Of a stretch of DNA of 64,000 nucleotides, positions 43,015 through 52,784 are shown one piece after another. Under the pieces are notes generated by a model. That model had not been told where the DNA came from and did no database searches. It was given only the letters and a program-made list of their open reading frames with translations. This DNA comes from Actibacterium lipolyticum. GTDB taxonomy: Bacteria; Pseudomonadota; Alphaproteobacteria; Rhodobacterales; Rhodobacteraceae. Made by a program: the position numbers and the translations under genes. The stretch is from NCBI RefSeq assembly GCF_900184935.1, contig NZ_FXYE01000002.1, positions 186,001 to 250,000 on the forward strand, written 5' to 3'. Every line of letters begins with the position of its first letter. The stretch's first letter is position 1.

Positions 43015-44440
43015 TCTTCCCCGCCTTGCGCCCACTGGCGATGCCCGCCCCGCGGTGGGTATCGTCCACCTTGGCCTTGGTGCGTTTTTTCGCGCCCACG
43101 GTGCCATTTACATTGCCGAGGCGATTGCCGCCAAAGGTGGTGAATGGGGCATCCTTGGCGTTAGCCTGAAAAGCCCCGGCACTCGCGACCTGCTGCGCCC
43201 GCAGGGGTTTGCCTATACGGCGGTCGAACTGGCGCCGGACGGCACTAAGCCCCGTGTGGTCGAAGTGGTGCGCGACGTGCTTGTCGCCCCCGAAGACCCA
43301 CAGGCCGTGCTGAACGAAATGGCCGACCCGGCGGTCAAGATTGTTACCCTGACGGTGACCGAAAAAGGGTACTGCCACGAACCCAGCACCGGTGCCTTGA
43401 ATCTGGCCCATCCCGATATTCAGCACGACCTGTCCAACCCGCTGCCCCAATCCGCGCCCGGCTTTTTGGTGCGCGCGCTGGATATGCGGCGCAAGGCGGG
43501 CATGCGCCCCTTCACGGTGATGACCTGCGATAACCTGCCTGAAAACGGCCGCGTGGTGCGTGGCGTGGTGCTGGAACTGGCCCGTGCCATCGACCCCGCG
43601 CTTGCCGACTGGATCGCAGCCGAGGGACGCTTCCCGGCCACCATGGTTGACCGCATCGTTCCCGCCACCAAACCCGAAGATGTGACCGAACTGGCCACCT
43701 TGACCGGGTATGACGACCAAGCCCCGGTGATGCACGAACCCTTCCGCCAATGGGTGATCGAAGATGACTTCGTCGATAACGCCCGCCCCGATCTGGGCGC
43801 CGTCGGTGCGCAGTTGGTGCAGGATGTAACCGCGTTCGAACATATGAAGCTGCGGATGCTGAACGGCACGCACTCATCGCTTGCCTATCTTGGCTATCTG
43901 GCCGGGCATGAAACCATCGCCGATACGGTCGCCGACCCGGTGTTCGCCCGTTTCGTGCGTCACCTGTGGCAGGCCGAAATTATTCCGGCCCTTATGCCCC
44001 CACCGGGCGAAGATCTGAACGCTTATGCCAACGCGCTGTTTGACCGCTATGCCAACCCCGCGATCCGCCACCGCACATGGCAGATTGCGATGGATGGCAG
44101 CCAGAAACTGCCGCAACGCATTCTTGGCACGTTGTCGGAAAACCACGCGGCTGGACGATCCAGCCCGGGCCTGACCCTCGCCGTGGCGGCGTGGATGCGA
44201 TACGTCGGCGGCGTTGATGAGAACGGCCAGCCAATTGATGTGAAAGACCCGCTGGCCGACAAGCTGCGCGCGCTTTCGGATGGGGCTGACACCGGCGCCG
44301 ACAAGGTTCGCGCCCTGCTGTCTGTGCGCGATGTGTTTTCCGCCGAACTGGCCAAAACAATCGCCGATGACGTGATCGCCGCCTATTCCATGCTTGAACA
44401 AAATGGCGCAAGCGCCGCAGCCCAAGAGGTTTCTAAATGA
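43004..44440 (+). CDS. uxuB: fructuronate reductase (mannitol dehydrogenase family)
   Basis: A 478-residue long-chain dehydrogenase. It would reduce D-fructuronate to D-mannonate; a tagaturonate reductase (UxaB) is not otherwise present, so it may serve both. N-terminal VGIVHLGLGAFFRAHG and catalytic Lys-x5-Asn-x2-His in KLRMLNGTHSSLAYLG. TTG 43004, with GGAGG 5 bp upstream, lies within the last codons of kduD; the open frame reaching back to 42917 is inside kduD and not credible. ATGA overlap with uxuA. Confidence 0.9.
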   Translation: MPADLPRLAPTGDARPAVGIVHLGLGAFFRAHGAIYIAEAIAAKGGEWGILGVSLKSPGTRDLLRPQGFAYTAVELAPDGTKPRVVEVVRDVLVAPEDPQAVLNEMADPAVKIVTLTVTEKGYCHEPSTGALNLAHPDIQHDLSNPLPQSAPGFLVRALDMRRKAGMRPFTVMTCDNLPENGRVVRGVVLELARAIDPALADWIAAEGRFPATMVDRIVPATKPEDVTELATLTGYDDQAPVMHEPFRQWVIEDDFVDNARPDLGAVGAQLVQDVTAFEHMKLRMLNGTHSSLAYLGYLAGHETIADTVADPVFARFVRHLWQAEIIPALMPPPGEDLNAYANALFDRYANPAIRHRTWQIAMDGSQKLPQRILGTLSENHAAGRSSPGLTLAVAAWMRYVGGVDENGQPIDVKDPLADKLRALSDGADTGADKVRALLSVRDVFSAELAKTIADDVIAAYSMLEQNGASAAAQEVSK

Positions 44441-45624
44441 AGGAAAGCTGGCGCTGGTACGGCCCTTTCGACAAAATCCGCCTGCCTGAAATCGCCCAGA
44501 CCGGCGCGACCGGCATCGTCAACGCCCTTCACGAAGTCCCCTATGGCGAGGTCTGGAGCCGCGAGGCGATTGCCGACCGCGCAGGTGAAATTCGCGCCGC
44601 CGGGTTTGAGTGGTCCGTTGTTGAAAGCCTGCCCATCCACGAACGCATCAAACGCGGCGATGGCGATCTTTCCGCGCTGTTCGCGAATTACCGGCAATCC
44701 ATGGCCAACCTTGCCGCCGAAGGGGTAACGACGATCTGTTACAACTTCATGCCGCTGCTGGACTGGACCCGCACAGATTTGACCGCCCCCGTTACGGGCG
44801 GTGGCACCTGCCTGCGCTATTCCGCCCCGCGCATGGCCGCGTTTGAGCTGCACATGCTGGGCCGCGCCGAAGCCGAGGCCGATTACCCCGAAGACGTGCG
44901 CCAAGCCGCCGCAATCTGGTTTCAACAATCGACAGAGGCCGACCGCAACCAGTTGCTGATGTCGATCATGTCGGGCCTTCCCGGTGCCTATGACCGCTAT
45001 GATGTGGCGGGGCTGCGCGATGCGTTGACCCTTTATGACGGGCTTGGCCAAGACGCGCTTCGCGACAATTACAAACGGTTCCTAGAGGAAGTCATCCCCA
45101 CCGCAGAAGAGTTGGGAATGCGTCTGTGCGTGCACCCGGATGACCCGCCGCGCGACATTCTGGGCCTGCCGCGTATTGTCTCGGACGTCAATGATATCAA
45201 ATGGATAATGGGCGCAGTTGATAGCGTCGCAAACGGGCTAACGCTGTGCTCGGGCTCGCTTGGGGCGAACCCGGCGAACGACGTTCCGGCGATTGCGAAA
45301 CAATTCGCAGACCGCATCCATTTCGCCCATCTGCGCAACGTGGCCAAAGACCCAGACGGATCGTTTGAAGAGGCCGCGCATCTGGACGGCGACACCGATA
45401 TGGTCGCCCTGATCGCCGTGCTGTTGAACGAAGAAAAGCGCCGTATCGCTGAAGGGCGCCGCGACGTGGAAATCCCGTTCCGCCCGGACCACGGCCACGA
45501 AATCCTGATGGACGCTGAACGCGGAACCCACCCCGGTTATCCGCTGATCGGGCGGTTGCGCGGCTTGGCCGAATTGCGCGGCGTGATCCGCGCTCTGTCC
45601 CACGAAGGCACGCAGCATGGCTGA
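44437..45624 (+). CDS. uxuA: mannonate dehydratase
   Basis: A 395-residue TIM-barrel enzyme dehydrating D-mannonate to KDG. The N-terminus MKESWRWYGPFDKIRLPEIAQTGATGIV and later CYNFMPLLDWTRTDL, MRLCVHPDDPPRDILGLPRIV, and HFAHLRNV are family hallmarks with metal-binding His/Cys/Asp residues. ATG overlaps the uxuB stop (ATGA), and its stop overlaps uxaA by 8 bp. Confidence 0.96.
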   Translation: MKESWRWYGPFDKIRLPEIAQTGATGIVNALHEVPYGEVWSREAIADRAGEIRAAGFEWSVVESLPIHERIKRGDGDLSALFANYRQSMANLAAEGVTTICYNFMPLLDWTRTDLTAPVTGGGTCLRYSAPRMAAFELHMLGRAEAEADYPEDVRQAAAIWFQQSTEADRNQLLMSIMSGLPGAYDRYDVAGLRDALTLYDGLGQDALRDNYKRFLEEVIPTAEELGMRLCVHPDDPPRDILGLPRIVSDVNDIKWIMGAVDSVANGLTLCSGSLGANPANDVPAIAKQFADRIHFAHLRNVAKDPDGSFEEAAHLDGDTDMVALIAVLLNEEKRRIAEGRRDVEIPFRPDHGHEILMDAERGTHPGYPLIGRLRGLAELRGVIRALSHEGTQHG

Positions 45625-47140
45625 CCCGATCGTCCTGCACCCGTCCGACACCGTGGCGATTCTGCCCACGCGCGCCGCTGCGGGGGCGGATCCTTTGGGC
45701 CTTGGCACGCCGTTGCCGCGCAGCGTGGCCGGCGGGCACAAGATTGCCCGTGTTGCGATGCCGCAGGGTGCCGACATCACCAAGTTCGGCCAGATCATCG
45801 GAACCGCAACAGCACCAATCGCGGCGGGCGATCATGTGCACAGCCACAATTGCGCCTTTTCGGGCCACGACACCAACTATCAGATCGGTGCAGATCTGGC
45901 GGCTGCGCAGGCGGCAGTTCCGACGCTTGCCCCCCGAACCTTCATGGGGTTTCAACGCCCCAACGGACAGGTCGGAACGCGCAACTACATCGCGCTTTGC
46001 GCCACGGTAAACTGTTCGGCCACCGTCATTCGCCGCGCCGCGTTTGAGTTGGAAAACGAAGGTGCCTTGGACGCCTTTCCCAACGTCGATGGCGTCACGG
46101 CCTTTGCCCATGGCACCGGTTGCGGCATGGCCAGCTCTGGCCGCGGGTTTGAGATGTTGGACCGCGTGCTGTGGGGCCATGCCACCCACCCCAACGTCGG
46201 CGCGGCCGTCTTTGTCGGGCTGGGCTGCGAGGTGATGCAGGTCGCCCGGATGCAACAAAACGCCGGTGCGGATGGTGGCGAACGGTTTCATTTCCTGACG
46301 ATTCAAGACACCGGGGGCACCCGCGCCACGATCGACGCGATCAAGGCTAAGGTGTTGGAATTGCTTCCCCTAGCCAACCAATCCACCCGAACGCCCTGCC
46401 CCGCGTCAGCGCTAAAACTGGCGCTGCAATGCGGCGGTTCCGACGGGTATTCCGGGCTGACGGCCAACCCGGCCCTTGGCTTTGCATCCGACCTGTTGGT
46501 TGGGCTGGGCGGTACTGTCGTCTTGTCGGAAACGCCCGAAATTTTCGGGGCCGAGCAACTGCTTTTGCGCCGCGCGGCCGACCCTGCACAGGCGCAGCGC
46601 CTGATCGATTGCATCACGTGGTGGGAGGAGTACACCACGATGAACGGAGGCTCGATGGATAACAACCCATCGCCGGGCAACAAACAGGGCGGGCTGACCA
46701 CCATTCTGGAAAAATCGCTCGGGGCGGTGGCCAAGGCGGGGTCCACCCCGTTGACCGCCTTCTATGACTACGCCGAACAGATCACGCAGCCCGGTTTCGT
46801 GTTTATGGACACGCCGGGATATGATCCGGTATCCGCCACCGGCCAAATTGCAGGCGGCGCGCAGGTGTTATGCTTTACCACCGGGCGTGGATCAGCCTTT
46901 GGGTCGAAACCCGCGCCAACGATAAAACTAGCCACGAATGACGCGCTGTTTGCTGCGATGCCGGACGACATGGATATCAACTGCGGCGATATCCTAAGCC
47001 AAGGTATTTCGATCACGCAAAAGGGCGCGGATATTCTGGACAAGGTGCTGGCCGTTGCGTCAGGCGAAACCACCAAGTCCGAGGCTTTGGGCCTTGGCGA
47101 TAATGAATTTGTCCCATGGCAGGTTGGCGCGGTGATGTAA
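45617..47140 (+). CDS. uxaA: altronate dehydratase
   Basis: A 507-residue UxaA/GarD-family protein with the N-terminal SAF domain (about residues 1-95, HPSDTVAILP...AAGDHVHSHN) fused to the catalytic part (FMGFQRPNGQVGTRNYIALC; GCGMASSGRG; ALQCGGSDGYSGLTANPALG; NPSPGNKQGGLTTILEKSLGAV). It dehydrates D-altronate to KDG, completing the galacturonate branch. Last gene of the operon, followed by a hairpin. Confidence 0.95.
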   Translation: MADPIVLHPSDTVAILPTRAAAGADPLGLGTPLPRSVAGGHKIARVAMPQGADITKFGQIIGTATAPIAAGDHVHSHNCAFSGHDTNYQIGADLAAAQAAVPTLAPRTFMGFQRPNGQVGTRNYIALCATVNCSATVIRRAAFELENEGALDAFPNVDGVTAFAHGTGCGMASSGRGFEMLDRVLWGHATHPNVGAAVFVGLGCEVMQVARMQQNAGADGGERFHFLTIQDTGGTRATIDAIKAKVLELLPLANQSTRTPCPASALKLALQCGGSDGYSGLTANPALGFASDLLVGLGGTVVLSETPEIFGAEQLLLRRAADPAQAQRLIDCITWWEEYTTMNGGSMDNNPSPGNKQGGLTTILEKSLGAVAKAGSTPLTAFYDYAEQITQPGFVFMDTPGYDPVSATGQIAGGAQVLCFTTGRGSAFGSKPAPTIKLATNDALFAAMPDDMDINCGDILSQGISITQKGADILDKVLAVASGETTKSEALGLGDNEFVPWQVGAVM

Positions 47141-47152
47141 TCCCCGCCCAGC

Positions 47153-47180
47153 AAAAAAAAGAGCGCCCAGATGGGCGCTC
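47153..47180. terminator. bidirectional terminator between uxaA and nrdJ
   Basis: Inverted repeat GAGCGCCCA / TGGGCGCTC (47161-47180, 2-nt loop) with eight A residues on its left flank. On the minus strand this is a textbook intrinsic terminator (hairpin then eight T) for nrdJ; on the plus strand the hairpin follows uxaA by 20 bp with a weaker T run. Confidence 0.85.
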
Positions 47181-47310
47181 TAAGTTTCGCTGATTAGGCT
47201 CACTCTTTATACCGCTCGGTTTGTTTGCCTGCGGCCCAATCCGCGCCTGGGGCGAGCGCACCCGCCCCGGAACCGTGTTGGTCGTATTACGCCCCGAAGG
47301 GCGCAATTCC

Positions 47311-50300
47311 TTAGCTGCAGCCGGATGTCCCGCCGCATGTGTTGCACTTCATGCAGGTGCCGTTGCGCACCAGCGTGTAGTTACCACAGTCACCACAAGG
47401 GTCACCTTCGTAGCCTTGCATCTTTGCCTTCGCACGGGCGTCCATGCCGACGGTCCCCGAGGCCAGCCCTGTCGTGGGTTGGTTGGCTTCTGGCACCAGC
47501 GTTTGCAATGTCGCCATCGGGTCAGCCGATGTATCCAGTGCCGTCGCACCAGAGCTGCCGCCTTGAAGCACGATCAATTCCTGTGGAACCCGCTTACGCA
47601 GATACCCGGTAGAGCTGATTTGCTTCAACACTTCCAATGACTTAGACGCAGTGCTTTCCGATGGCTCCTGAACGTTTGAAACGCCCTCTTCCTCGCCCCG
47701 GCCAACGTCATCAAAGGTGTGACCTTCGGGTTTGACATGGGCCAGATCGGTGCGGTCCAGATAGGACACAGCCAGTTCGCGGAAGATATAATCAAGGATC
47801 GACGTCGCATTTTTGATGCTGTCGTTGCCCTGAACCATGCCCGCCGGTTCGAACTTGGTGAAGGTGAACGCATCCACGAACTCTTCCAGCGGCACACCGT
47901 ATTGCAGGCCAACCGACACCGCGATGGCGAAGTTGTTCATCATCGCGCGGAAGCCGGCCCCCTCTTTATGCATGTCGATAAAGATTTCGCCCAACGCGCC
48001 GCCTTCGTATTCGCCGGTCCGCAGGTAAACCTTGTGACCGCCAACGATGGCCTTCTGGGTGTACCCCTTCCGACGCTCGGGCAGTTTTTCACGGCCACGG
48101 GCGACTTCTTTAATGATCACCTTCTCGACGATCTTTTCAGCCAGAACGGCGGCCTTGTCCTGAGGCGAACCATTGGCGAGGATTTCTTCGGCTTCCTCGT
48201 CATCTTCGACCAGTGCAGCGGCCAGCGGCTGAGACAGCTTGGAGCCGTCGCGGTACAGCGCGTTCGCCTTGATACCCAGCGACCAAGACAGTTCATATGC
48301 CTTCTGGCAGTCTTCGATCGTTGCGTCGTTCGGCATGTTGATCGTCTTGGAAATCGCACCCGAGATGAACGACTGGGCCGCGGCCATCATGTAGATGTGG
48401 CTATCAACACTTAGGAAACGCTTACCTTTTTTGCCGCACGGGTTGGCGCAGTCAAAGATGTGGTAATGCTTGGGGTCCAGATGTGGTGCCCCTTCCAGTG
48501 TCATCGTACCGCAGACGTGATCGTTTGCTGCTTCGATGTCGGCCTTGGTGAAACCAAGGTGACGCAGAAGGTCAAACGACGGATCGTTCAGCTTTTCAGC
48601 CGGGATACCAAGATTGCCTGTGCAGAACTCTTCGCCCAGCGTCCACTGGTTAAAGACGAACCGGATGTCGAAGGCCGACGGCAGCGCCGCTTCGATTTTT
48701 TCCAACTCGTTCGCGCCAAAGCCGTGACCGATCAAGGATGTCGTGTTGATCGCAGGGCAGTTGCCGATGGACCCGTGGCCAACAGCGTAGCCCACAATCT
48801 CTTCGATCTGAGCGGAGCCATAGCCAAGCTTTTCAAGTGCCGCCGGAACCGACTGGTTGATGATCTTGAAGTAACCGCCGCCAGCAAGCTTCTTGAACTT
48901 CACCAGTGCGAAGTCAGGCTCGATCCCGGTGGTGTCGCAATCCATCACAAGGCCGATGGTGCCGGTCGGGGCAATCACGGTGGATTGCGCGTTGCGGTAG
49001 CCGTGCTTTTCACCCAGCGCCAGTGCTTCGTCCCATGCACCCATCGCCAGTTCGACAAGGCGCTTGTCAGGGCAGTTTGCGTGATCAAGCGCAACCGGCT
49101 TTACGTCCAGATCTTCGTAACCGTCTGTGTTGCCGTAGGCCGCATTGCGGTGGTTACGGATAACACGCAGCATGTGCTTGGCGTTGCGGTCATAGCTTGG
49201 GAAAGCACCCAGTTCAGAGGCAATCTCGGCCGATGTTGCGTAAGACACACCAGTCATGATTGCAGTCAGGGCACCGCCAAGGGCGCGGCCTTCGTCACTG
49301 TCATAGCCAAGGCCCATGTTCATCAGCAGACCACCGATGTTGGCATAGCCAAGACCCAGCGTGCGGAAGTCATAAGAAAGCTGCGCGATTTCCTTGGACG
49401 GGAACTGCGCCATCATCACGCTGATTTCCAGCGTCAGCGTCCAAAGACGCGAGGCATGCATGTATTCTTCGGCCATGAACTTGCCGTTCTTATAGAACGT
49501 CAGCAGGTTCATCGACGCCAGGTTACAGGCGGTATCGTCCAGGAACATATATTCGGAACATGGGTTCGATCCGCGGATCTGCCCATCTTCGGGGCATGTG
49601 TGCCATGCGTTAACGGTGTCGTGGTACTGAATGCCAGGATCGGCACAGGACCAAGCAGCGTGGCCGATCTGTTCCCACAGATCACGTGCTTTGATCGTCT
49701 TAGCAACCGAACCGTCGGTGCGGCGCAGCAGTTCCCAATCGTCGTCGTTTTCGACGGCCTTCAGGAAGGCGTCGGTCACGCGGACGGAGTTATTGGAGTT
49801 CTGACCAGAGACAGAGCTGTAAGCCTCGGAATCCCAGTCCGTGTCGTAGGTTGGGAATTCAATCGCGCTGTAGCCTTGCTTGGCGTAATCCAGAACCCGC
49901 TTTACGTAAGCCTCTGGGATCGCGACCTTTTTGGCCGAACGGATCGCCGTTTTCAGGCTTGGGTTCTTGGAAGGATCAACGGCATCTTCGCTGGAACCAT
50001 CCCATTCACGGATCGCGCCAAAGATGTCGTTCAGATGCGCTTCGTGCATCTTGGAACCGGCAACAAGGGAGGCAACCTTTTGCTCTTCCTTGACCTTCCA
50101 GTTGATGAATTCTTCGATATCGGGGTGGTCCGCATCACAGATCACCATCTTAGCAGCGCGGCGTGTGGTGCCGCCCGATTTGATCGCACCAGCAGCACGG
50201 TCACCAATGCGCAAGAAGCCCATCAGGCCGCTGGATTTGCCACCGCCCGACAGCGCTTCGTTCGCGGCACGCAGCGAGCTGAAGTTCGTGCCAGTGCCGG

Positions 50301-50985
50301 AGCCATATTTGAACAGGCGCGCTTCGCGGACCCACAGGTCCATGATGCCGCCTTCGGAAACCAGATCATCCGCAACGGACTGAATGAAACAGGCGTGCGG
50401 CTGTGGATGCTCATACGCAGACTTGGAGCGCGTCAGCTTGCCGGTTTTATAATCGACGTAATAGTGGCCCTGCCCCGGACCATCGATGCCGTATGCCCAG
50501 TGCAGGCCAGTGTTAAACCACTGTGGGCTGTTTGGCGCCGCGCGCTGGGTCGCCAGCATATAGCGCATTTCGTCGAAATAGGCGCGAGCGTCTTCCTCGT
50601 CGGTGAAATAGCCACCCTTCCAGCCCCAATAGCACCAAGCACCCGCCAAACGGTCGAACACTTGCTTAGAGGACGTTTCGCCAACAAAGCGTTCCTCTTC
50701 AGGCAGGCTTTCCAGCGCCTTGTCGTCAGGCACCGAACGCCACAGAAACTCTGGCACGCCTTTTTCTTTGACGGCCTTCAAACGTGCAGGAACGCCCGCC
50801 TTGCGGAAGTATTTCTGCGCGATAACGTCCGAGGCAACCTGGCTCCAAGTTGTTGGAACTTCGACGTTATCCAGGCCGAAAACGATGGTCCCATCGGGGT
50901 TGCGAATTTCGGATGCAGTAAAGGTAAATTCCAAAGCGCCGTAGGCACCGGTATCTGCTTTTGTGAATTTCCGTTCGATTTTCAT
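47311..50985 (-). CDS. nrdJ: vitamin B12-dependent ribonucleotide reductase (class II)
   Basis: A 1224-residue oxygen-independent reductase using adenosylcobalamin to make deoxynucleotides. Diagnostic features are NTGLHWAYG and PHACFIQSV early in the protein, [31 protein letters not shown], and [22 protein letters not shown] in the catalytic barrel. The C-terminus has a Cys-rich zinc-ribbon-like end, [18 protein letters not shown] then CGGTSGC. ATG 50985 gives the usual N-terminus MKIERKFT; the in-frame extension to 51021 is not needed. NrdR-like boxes precede it. Confidence 0.96.
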   Translation of the reverse strand: MKIERKFTKADTGAYGALEFTFTASEIRNPDGTIVFGLDNVEVPTTWSQVASDVIAQKYFRKAGVPARLKAVKEKGVPEFLWRSVPDDKALESLPEEERFVGETSSKQVFDRLAGAWCYWGWKGGYFTDEEDARAYFDEMRYMLATQRAAPNSPQWFNTGLHWAYGIDGPGQGHYYVDYKTGKLTRSKSAYEHPQPHACFIQSVADDLVSEGGIMDLWVREARLFKYGSGTGTNFSSLRAANEALSGGGKSSGLMGFLRIGDRAAGAIKSGGTTRRAAKMVICDADHPDIEEFINWKVKEEQKVASLVAGSKMHEAHLNDIFGAIREWDGSSEDAVDPSKNPSLKTAIRSAKKVAIPEAYVKRVLDYAKQGYSAIEFPTYDTDWDSEAYSSVSGQNSNNSVRVTDAFLKAVENDDDWELLRRTDGSVAKTIKARDLWEQIGHAAWSCADPGIQYHDTVNAWHTCPEDGQIRGSNPCSEYMFLDDTACNLASMNLLTFYKNGKFMAEEYMHASRLWTLTLEISVMMAQFPSKEIAQLSYDFRTLGLGYANIGGLLMNMGLGYDSDEGRALGGALTAIMTGVSYATSAEIASELGAFPSYDRNAKHMLRVIRNHRNAAYGNTDGYEDLDVKPVALDHANCPDKRLVELAMGAWDEALALGEKHGYRNAQSTVIAPTGTIGLVMDCDTTGIEPDFALVKFKKLAGGGYFKIINQSVPAALEKLGYGSAQIEEIVGYAVGHGSIGNCPAINTTSLIGHGFGANELEKIEAALPSAFDIRFVFNQWTLGEEFCTGNLGIPAEKLNDPSFDLLRHLGFTKADIEAANDHVCGTMTLEGAPHLDPKHYHIFDCANPCGKKGKRFLSVDSHIYMMAAAQSFISGAISKTINMPNDATIEDCQKAYELSWSLGIKANALYRDGSKLSQPLAAALVEDDEEAEEILANGSPQDKAAVLAEKIVEKVIIKEVARGREKLPERRKGYTQKAIVGGHKVYLRTGEYEGGALGEIFIDMHKEGAGFRAMMNNFAIAVSVGLQYGVPLEEFVDAFTFTKFEPAGMVQGNDSIKNATSILDYIFRELAVSYLDRTDLAHVKPEGHTFDDVGRGEEEGVSNVQEPSESTASKSLEVLKQISSTGYLRKRVPQELIVLQGGSSGATALDTSADPMATLQTLVPEANQPTTGLASGTVGMDARAKAKMQGYEGDPCGDCGNYTLVRNGTCMKCNTCGGTSGCS

Positions 50986-51167
50986 TTTCTGCCCCGTCGC
51001 AACTCTTTTGTTCACACCCAAGGCAGACCGAACGCAGCGCCCTACCCATCAAATTCTGCCTGCGGCAAAGAAACAAAGCACCCTGTCGCAGAAATGATAC
51101 TGCGATCAAAAGACCCGACGGTCCCCCGTGGTCTTGTGTCTGATAACTGTGTCCCCGCCCCGTCACG

Positions 51168-51214
51168 GCACAAAATGTTGTGCTACTCCGTTCGGCTCAC
51201 ACAATGTGTACGTT
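51168..51214 (-). promoter_or_regulatory. tandem NrdR-box-like sites upstream of nrdJ
   Basis: Box 1 (51168-51183) is GCACAAAATGTTGTGC, close to the NrdR consensus acaCwAtATaTwGtgt. Box 2 (51199-51214) is ACACAATGTGTACGTT, with an excellent left half and weak right half. Their starts are 31 bp apart, the three-turn spacing usual for paired NrdR boxes. They overlap or follow the probable nrdJ promoter, so NrdR repression in response to dATP/ATP is likely. Confidence 0.65.
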
Positions 51215-51232
51215 AGTGGCCCAAGCGGTCAA
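51205..51232 (-). promoter_or_regulatory. probable nrdJ promoter
   Basis: On the minus strand TTGACC (51232-51227), 16 bp, TACACA (51210-51205). The -10 overlaps NrdR-like box 2, which is typical of a repressed promoter. The transcript would have a leader of about 210 nt before ATG 50985, in which no B12 box was found. Confidence 0.45.
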
Positions 51233-51453
51233 CGGAAAAATTTGAAGTTTCCACCTATTTTTTTCCTTGACCTGACAGATGCCTAGGCGTCCGAAAGCCC
51301 CGCCAATGATTCATCCACAATCGAACAAAATCTCAGTTTGACGCGCGCGTTTCCGGAAAAACCAAAACAACATATTGGGTTAGCCGAAAACACTAAGAGA
51401 TTGCCAGAACATTAACTTTTGCCCTCTGCCCCGGATCACCGGATGGGTAGCCT
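51233..51453. other. intergenic stretch between nrdJ promoter and sulfotransferase-like gene
   Basis: The nrdJ ATG and the next coding region are separated by 468 bp. Apart from the NrdR-like boxes and promoter, I see only a possible 7-bp-stem hairpin (TCACCGG / CCGGTGA, at about 51433-51460) at the end of the sulfotransferase-like gene, and no convincing small gene or RNA. Confidence 0.5.
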
Positions 51454-52557
51454 TCACCGGTGAGCACGTAACAGCGATGCAACAGTGTAATACGCTGAAA
51501 GGATATTTCTGCGGGCTTTAGGCAGTTGATCATAGGGCGTGAAAGGCTTTGCGCCGATCGCTTCGCGCACGCGCAACGCCACTATATGTTGTTTTTGCCA
51601 ATGCAGGAACGCCGCCTCGGCACTTGCTTGCGCGTCGTCAGACCATTCAATCGGGCGCGCATTGCCCAAGTCGTCTGCCCAGAAATCAGCGTGCGAGAAT
51701 CCCTTTAGCGACTCACGAACGAACGCGGCGCGCGCGGCGGCCGAATCCCAGAACATTTCTTTGGCGCCGCTTTTGAACACCTCGTCGCCTTCTGGCGACA
51801 ACCCGAACGCCCATCGACGGCTGATCGCCTGCGCATCAAGGTCGGTTTCTTGTTTTGCCCGCAACAGCCACAGCGCGGCCCGGTCTGAAACGCCTTGGCG
51901 CACCGGGTCAGACTGAAAGCTATCCGACAGGGTCAGCCCGTGATCGGCAAAGAAACCGGCGATCAGCCCCCTCTTGGTCAGTGCCTCGAAGCTGAAGACA
52001 TCGGTCTTGGGAAAACGGGTTTCAAAGTCATTTAACCGATCCGCATATTGAAAGACCCGCGCACGCCCCTGAAGGAAGTCAGGAAAATCCTGCTTCATGC
52101 TGTTCGATGTAACGTTTTCTTTGAACAACGATGACGCAAAACTATCGGGCCGCCGGAAATACAATGAGACCCGCGTATCAAAGCAATCGAAATACTCGGC
52201 CACGCGATCCAGATATACGCGGCGGCGCTCCTCGTAATCCTCTGGCGCACCAGCGGTTTCGAAACCGCGCCGATCAAAATGGCGATAGAAGGGTTCGGCG
52301 CTTATGACAATCCGGTCACACGGCGCATTCAGCAGCCGTGCGCGGTAGGCGGCCAGACCGGCCTGATCTTCGTCGTTAAATCGCGCAAGCGCGTGAGAAA
52401 CCCCATGCTGCGCATAGCGCGTTCCCTTCACCTGATCAAAACCGGTGTCATAGAGGACGCCTTGGCGCAAAAGCGCGTCACGCTCTGCAAACAGCGCGTG
52501 CTGAATCGCGGTGGTGCCCGTCTTGTGCGTTCCAACGTGAAGAAGAAGCTGCTTCAA
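51454..52557 (-). CDS. sulfotransferase-like P-loop protein 1
   Basis: A 367-residue protein with an N-terminal PAPS-binding-type P-loop, [19 protein letters not shown] (residues 4-22), a tyrosine-rich body and the segment DRIVISAEPFYRHF, which matches the 3'-phosphate-binding R-x-x-x-S region of sulfotransferases. No signal peptide or membrane helix. The start is TTG 52557 with AGGA 6 bp upstream. It is homologous to the gene at 52785 on the same strand, from which it is separated by tRNA-Pro. The acceptor (polysaccharide, lipid or small molecule) is unknown. Confidence 0.8.
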   Translation of the reverse strand: MKQLLLHVGTHKTGTTAIQHALFAERDALLRQGVLYDTGFDQVKGTRYAQHGVSHALARFNDEDQAGLAAYRARLLNAPCDRIVISAEPFYRHFDRRGFETAGAPEDYEERRRVYLDRVAEYFDCFDTRVSLYFRRPDSFASSLFKENVTSNSMKQDFPDFLQGRARVFQYADRLNDFETRFPKTDVFSFEALTKRGLIAGFFADHGLTLSDSFQSDPVRQGVSDRAALWLLRAKQETDLDAQAISRRWAFGLSPEGDEVFKSGAKEMFWDSAAARAAFVRESLKGFSHADFWADDLGNARPIEWSDDAQASAEAAFLHWQKQHIVALRVREAIGAKPFTPYDQLPKARRNILSAYYTVASLLRAHR

Positions 52558-52659
52558 TTTAAGTCCTCACTAAGCCGAAGAACCCAATTGGTGCGGGTGC
52601 TTGATTGCGTGAAAGCAATCAGCACATCATTCATAAAGACATCATGAAAGCTTTATAAA

Positions 52660-52736
52660 TGGTCGGGACGGCAAGATTCGAACTTGCGACCTACGGTACC
52701 CAAAACCGTCGCGCTACCAGGCTGCGCTACGCCCCG
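52660..52736 (-). tRNA. tRNA-Pro (anticodon TGG)
   Basis: Read on the minus strand, a 77-nt cloverleaf: acceptor CGGGGCG pairing with CGTCCCG (one G-T), D-loop AGCGCAGCCTGGTAGCG, anticodon loop TTTGGGT with anticodon TGG, T-loop GTTCGAATC, and encoded ACCA at the 3' end. It sits between two sulfotransferase-like genes. Confidence 0.95.
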
Positions 52737-52784
52737 AACGAGGGCACTCCTAACGATCATGATCGGGAATGAAAAGAGCAAAAA

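Noticed and set aside
47287-47306. Hairpin with UUCG-type loop directly after nrdJ as the terminator
   Set aside because: The stem (TTGCGCCC / GGGCGTAA) is stable but no T-run follows; the downstream hairpin with eight T at 47153-47180 is the better terminator.
48460-51216. Long open frame of 918 codons on the plus strand
   Set aside because: It is the antisense shadow of nrdJ, whose minus-strand protein matches class II ribonucleotide reductase along its full length. The antisense product is Arg/His/Val-rich with no recognisable motif.
50986-51230. Cobalamin riboswitch in the nrdJ leader
   Set aside because: No B12-box core (AGYCMGGAGACC-like) or matching stems were found; NrdR-like boxes explain the region better.
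52660-52736. tRNA-Pro as an attachment site of an integrated element
   Set aside because: No second copy of the tRNA 3' end and no integrase gene is seen in the window; the flanking genes are only suggestive.
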